Below, piece after piece: positions 61,848 to 64,000 of a DNA stretch of 64,000 nt (the first letter of the stretch is position 1; every line of letters begins with the position of its first letter). Source of the stretch: CAYOUV01 sp963790075 (GTDB lineage: Bacteria; Chloroflexota; Anaerolineae; Anaerolineales; Villigracilaceae). Made by a program: the position numbers and the translations under genes. Below the pieces are notes generated by a model. That model ran no database searches. It worked only from the letters and a program-made list of their open reading frames with translations, and was not told the origin of the DNA. The stretch covers positions 558,001-622,000 of the forward strand of contig CAWBNG010000004.1 in NCBI GenBank assembly GCA_963790075.1, given 5' to 3'.

Positions 61848-62615
61848 ATGAGCGAGAAACCTCCCGCTTTTTCCGTGCAAAACCTTCATTTTTATTACGG
61901 TAGCTCGCGTGCATTGTCAGATGTCAGCATGGATATCCTGCCGCGTAAAGTCACAGCCCTGATCGGACCATCCGGCTGTGGCAAGTCAACTTTCTTGCGC
62001 TGCTTGAACCGCATGAATGACACCATCCCTGGGACGCGCGTCGAAGGTAAAATCCTGCTCAACGGACAGGATATCTACACACTTGAAACGGACGTGGTCA
62101 TGCTGCGCCAACAGGTGGGGATGGTCTTCCAGAAACCGAATCCCTTTCCCCAATCGATCTATGACAACGCAGCTTTCGGTCCGCGTGTGCTAAATATAGT
62201 CAAGAGCAGAGAGCAACTGGACGAAATCGTTGAGCGTAGTCTGCGTCAGGCTGCCTTATGGGAGGATGTCAAGGATGATCTCAAGCGGGAAGCTCTCAGT
62301 CTGTCACTCGGACAGCAGCAGCGTTTGTGCATCGCGCGGGTAATTGCCGTGCAGCCCGAAGTGATCTTGATGGACGAGTCGACCTCGGCTTTAGACCCGA
62401 TCGCTACCCTTAAAATCGAGGAATTGATCAGTGAATTAAAAGAAGAATACACGATTGTCATCGTGACGCATAACATGCAGCAAGCTGCACGTGTCTCGGA
62501 CTTTGCCGGTCTGTTCTGGTTGGGCGAATTGATTGAATTCGATGCTACTGAAAAATTATTCACACGTCCTGCGGGGGAATTGACCGAGGCTTATATTACC
62601 GGGCGCATGGGGTAG
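61848..62615 (+). CDS. PstB-type ATPase (copy 3), orphan, divergent from pstS2
   Basis: 255 residues. Walker A GPSGCGKST, Q loop VFQKPNPFPQSIYDN and H loop VTHNMQQAARVSDF are typical of PstB. The ABC signature is LSLGQQQ in place of LSGGQQQ, and Walker B continues MDESTSALD in place of DEPTSALD. It has no permease partner of its own and is transcribed away from the second pst operon. It could be a spare ATPase for either transporter or a regulatory form acting with PhoU. Confidence 0.88.
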   Translation: MSEKPPAFSVQNLHFYYGSSRALSDVSMDILPRKVTALIGPSGCGKSTFLRCLNRMNDTIPGTRVEGKILLNGQDIYTLETDVVMLRQQVGMVFQKPNPFPQSIYDNAAFGPRVLNIVKSREQLDEIVERSLRQAALWEDVKDDLKREALSLSLGQQQRLCIARVIAVQPEVILMDESTSALDPIATLKIEELISELKEEYTIVIVTHNMQQAARVSDFAGLFWLGELIEFDATEKLFTRPAGELTEAYITGRMG

Positions 62616-62742
62616 AAATTCTGTTTTGAATATTAATTGGCGGTAGATAAGTTCATTAGCTTGCTTGCAACCTCATCATTGAGAATTGGCTAATAGCCAC
62701 CTAATCTTGTCCCCCCTAATATATTCACATCTTGTTTTCGGC

Positions 62743-62748
62743 TATAAT
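62743..62748 (+). promoter_or_regulatory. -10 box of ligA
   Basis: TATAAT ends 7 bases before ATG 62756, with no Shine-Dalgarno site between them. Confidence 0.5.
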
Positions 62749-62755
62749 TTGGCCT

Positions 62756-64000
62756 ATGGATACAGATTCTCGACGTCAGCGTCTGGAAGAACTGCGGCAG
62801 CTTATCCATTACCATAATCATCGCTATCACGTCTTGGATGCGCCGGTGATCAGCGATGCGGAATACGACCGCTTGCTGAACGAACTCAAGCAAATCGAAG
62901 CCGAACATTCGGAGTGGGTCACACCCGATTCTCCCACCCAACGGGCCGGAGCTACCCCGCTGGATAAATTCGAGAAGGTCAGTCATCCGGCGCCCATCTT
63001 GAGTCTGGCCAATGCCTTCGGCGCGAACGATACCCGGGCCTGGTTCGAGCGCATCCGCAAACTGGACCCGCGTGTGGATACCGCTAAATTTGTAGTTGAG
63101 CCGAAAATTGACGGTCTTTCCGTTGTCCTGCATTACCGGAATGGGGTCTTTGTGCAGGGTGCGTCGCGCGGTAATGGCGAGGTGGGGGAGGATATCACGG
63201 TTAATTTGCGCACGGTCAAATCCATCCCTTTGCGCATCCCGGTCGGGGCCGACGGCCCGCAGCCTCCGGAATACCTGGTGGTACGCGGTGAGGCGTTTAT
63301 CCCGAACAAGGAATTCGAAGAACTCAACCGACGGCTTGAGGAAGCCGGGGAGAAGACCTATCTCAACCCGCGCAACACCGCCGCTGGTTCGCTGCGCCAG
63401 CTTGATCCAAGCTTGACGGCTCAGCGTCCGATCACCTTGCTGGTGTATCAAATCGTTGCAGCTGAAGGCGGCCAGGTACCGACCAGTCAGTGGGAATTAC
63501 TGGCCTATCTCAAAGGGCTGGGATTCCCGGTCACGGACGTGGCGGAACGTTTCGATGATCTCGAATCGGCCATCGCTTACACTGCAACCTGGGAATCACG
63601 CCGCGACGAGCTGCCCTACGAAGCCGATGGCATGGTCATTAAAATCGACGATTTGCAGCTTGTTTCGGATTTGGGTACGGTTGGCAAGGATCCGCGCGGT
63701 GCGATCGCTTTCAAATTCCCAGCCCTGGAGGTGACCACCAAGCTGGAAGATATTCGGGTCAACGTTGGGCGCACTGGCGTGCTGACGCCGTATGCCGTGC
63801 TTGAACCGGTCGAGATCGGCGGCGTGATCGTCGAACGCGCCACCTTGCATAATTTTGATTTCATTGCCGAGAAAGACATCCGTCCCGGCGACCGGGTGCT
63901 GGTCAAACGGGCGGGCGAGGTCATCCCCTACGTCATCGGCCCGGTGACCGAGGCCCGCAGCGGTGACGAACGACCCTACCAGCCGCCGACGACCTGCCCG
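62756..64000 (+). CDS. ligA: NAD-dependent DNA ligase LigA, N-terminal part (runs off the window)
   Basis: The first 415 codons are present and open to the window end. Domain Ia has YHNHRYHVLDAPVISDAEYD, which binds NAD. The adenylation domain has the KxDG motif EPKIDG with AMP-accepting Lys117, SRGNGEVGEDIT and YLNPRNTAAGSLRQLDP. The OB domain begins near IGGVIVERATLHN. The zinc finger, HhH and BRCT parts lie beyond the edge. It seals nicks in replication and repair using NAD. Confidence 0.97.
   Translation, partial: MDTDSRRQRLEELRQLIHYHNHRYHVLDAPVISDAEYDRLLNELKQIEAEHSEWVTPDSPTQRAGATPLDKFEKVSHPAPILSLANAFGANDTRAWFERIRKLDPRVDTAKFVVEPKIDGLSVVLHYRNGVFVQGASRGNGEVGEDITVNLRTVKSIPLRIPVGADGPQPPEYLVVRGEAFIPNKEFEELNRRLEEAGEKTYLNPRNTAAGSLRQLDPSLTAQRPITLLVYQIVAAEGGQVPTSQWELLAYLKGLGFPVTDVAERFDDLESAIAYTATWESRRDELPYEADGMVIKIDDLQLVSDLGTVGKDPRGAIAFKFPALEVTTKLEDIRVNVGRTGVLTPYAVLEPVEIGGVIVERATLHNFDFIAEKDIRPGDRVLVKRAGEVIPYVIGPVTEARSGDERPYQPPTTCP

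Noticed and set aside
1..64000. CRISPR arrays, insertion sequences, prophage genes, rRNA or ordinary tRNA genes
   Set aside because: No spaced direct-repeat array, transposase or integrase motif, terminal inverted repeats, or cloverleaf apart from the tmRNA ends was seen on reading both strands.

Overview
The window looks like a chromosomal segment of a Chloroflexota bacterium, most likely class Anaerolineae. Pointers are the moderately GC-rich sequence, a very large DUF11-type surface protein ending in a sortase domain, half-size EamA transporters, CpaE-like response-regulator ATPases, tandem FemAB-like transferases, and lipoproteins with Ala/Pro/Thr/Glu-rich linkers typical of that phylum. 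The assignment is inferred from gene content; there is no 16S rRNA here. I see no IS element, prophage, CRISPR array or ordinary tRNA.

Layout. 1-6600: end of a phosphotransferase, a broken HU-like gene, a GT87-type membrane glycosyltransferase, a DUF3597 protein, a beta-helix/SH3 lipoprotein and a 4-hydroxybutyryl-CoA dehydratase family enzyme. 6600-10100 (minus): dnaK, a lipoprotein and tmRNA (ssrA). 10200-13400 (plus): receiver-CpaE ATPase, sirtuin and GAF histidine kinase with overlapping ends. 13400-19700: an EamA protein and mutL on minus, then a HAD phosphatase, S41 protease, zinc protease and flippase-like protein on plus. 19767-30654 (minus): a tightly packed run from ridA through a two-component system and polysaccharide genes (GT2, WcaJ-like transferase, two epimerase/dehydratases, two FemAB proteins) to a D-cysteine desulfhydrase. 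30783-35669 (minus): a secreted helical protein and a SpoIIE/RsbW/STAS partner-switching module. 35821-44605 (minus): a giant DUF11 protein with an LPDTG motif and its own C-terminal sortase, interrupted by four apparent +1 shifts and preceded by a leader with an attenuator-like terminator. 44864-49438 (plus): NAD salvage pair (nicotinamidase-like and nicotinate phosphoribosyltransferase) and a secreted alpha/beta hydrolase. 49518-62615: a phosphate island. 62756-64000: start of ligA.

The phosphate island holds two complete Pst transporters, PhoU, PhoB/PhoR-like regulators, an arsenate reductase, SurE, three PstB paralogues and two 39-residue paralogous membrane proteins. Two direct-repeat sites resembling PhoP boxes (TTWACA-N5-TTAACC) precede pstS1 and the small gene coupled to surE. 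Together the set would sense and import phosphate, deal with arsenate that enters by the same route, and salvage phosphate from nucleotides.

A second theme is expression signals. Six genes (mutL, the HAD gene, the flippase, pstS2, pstB3, ligA) have a TATAAT or TAAAAT box 6-8 bases before the start codon and no ribosome-binding site, which suggests leaderless mRNAs. mutL and the HAD gene share a symmetric divergent promoter.
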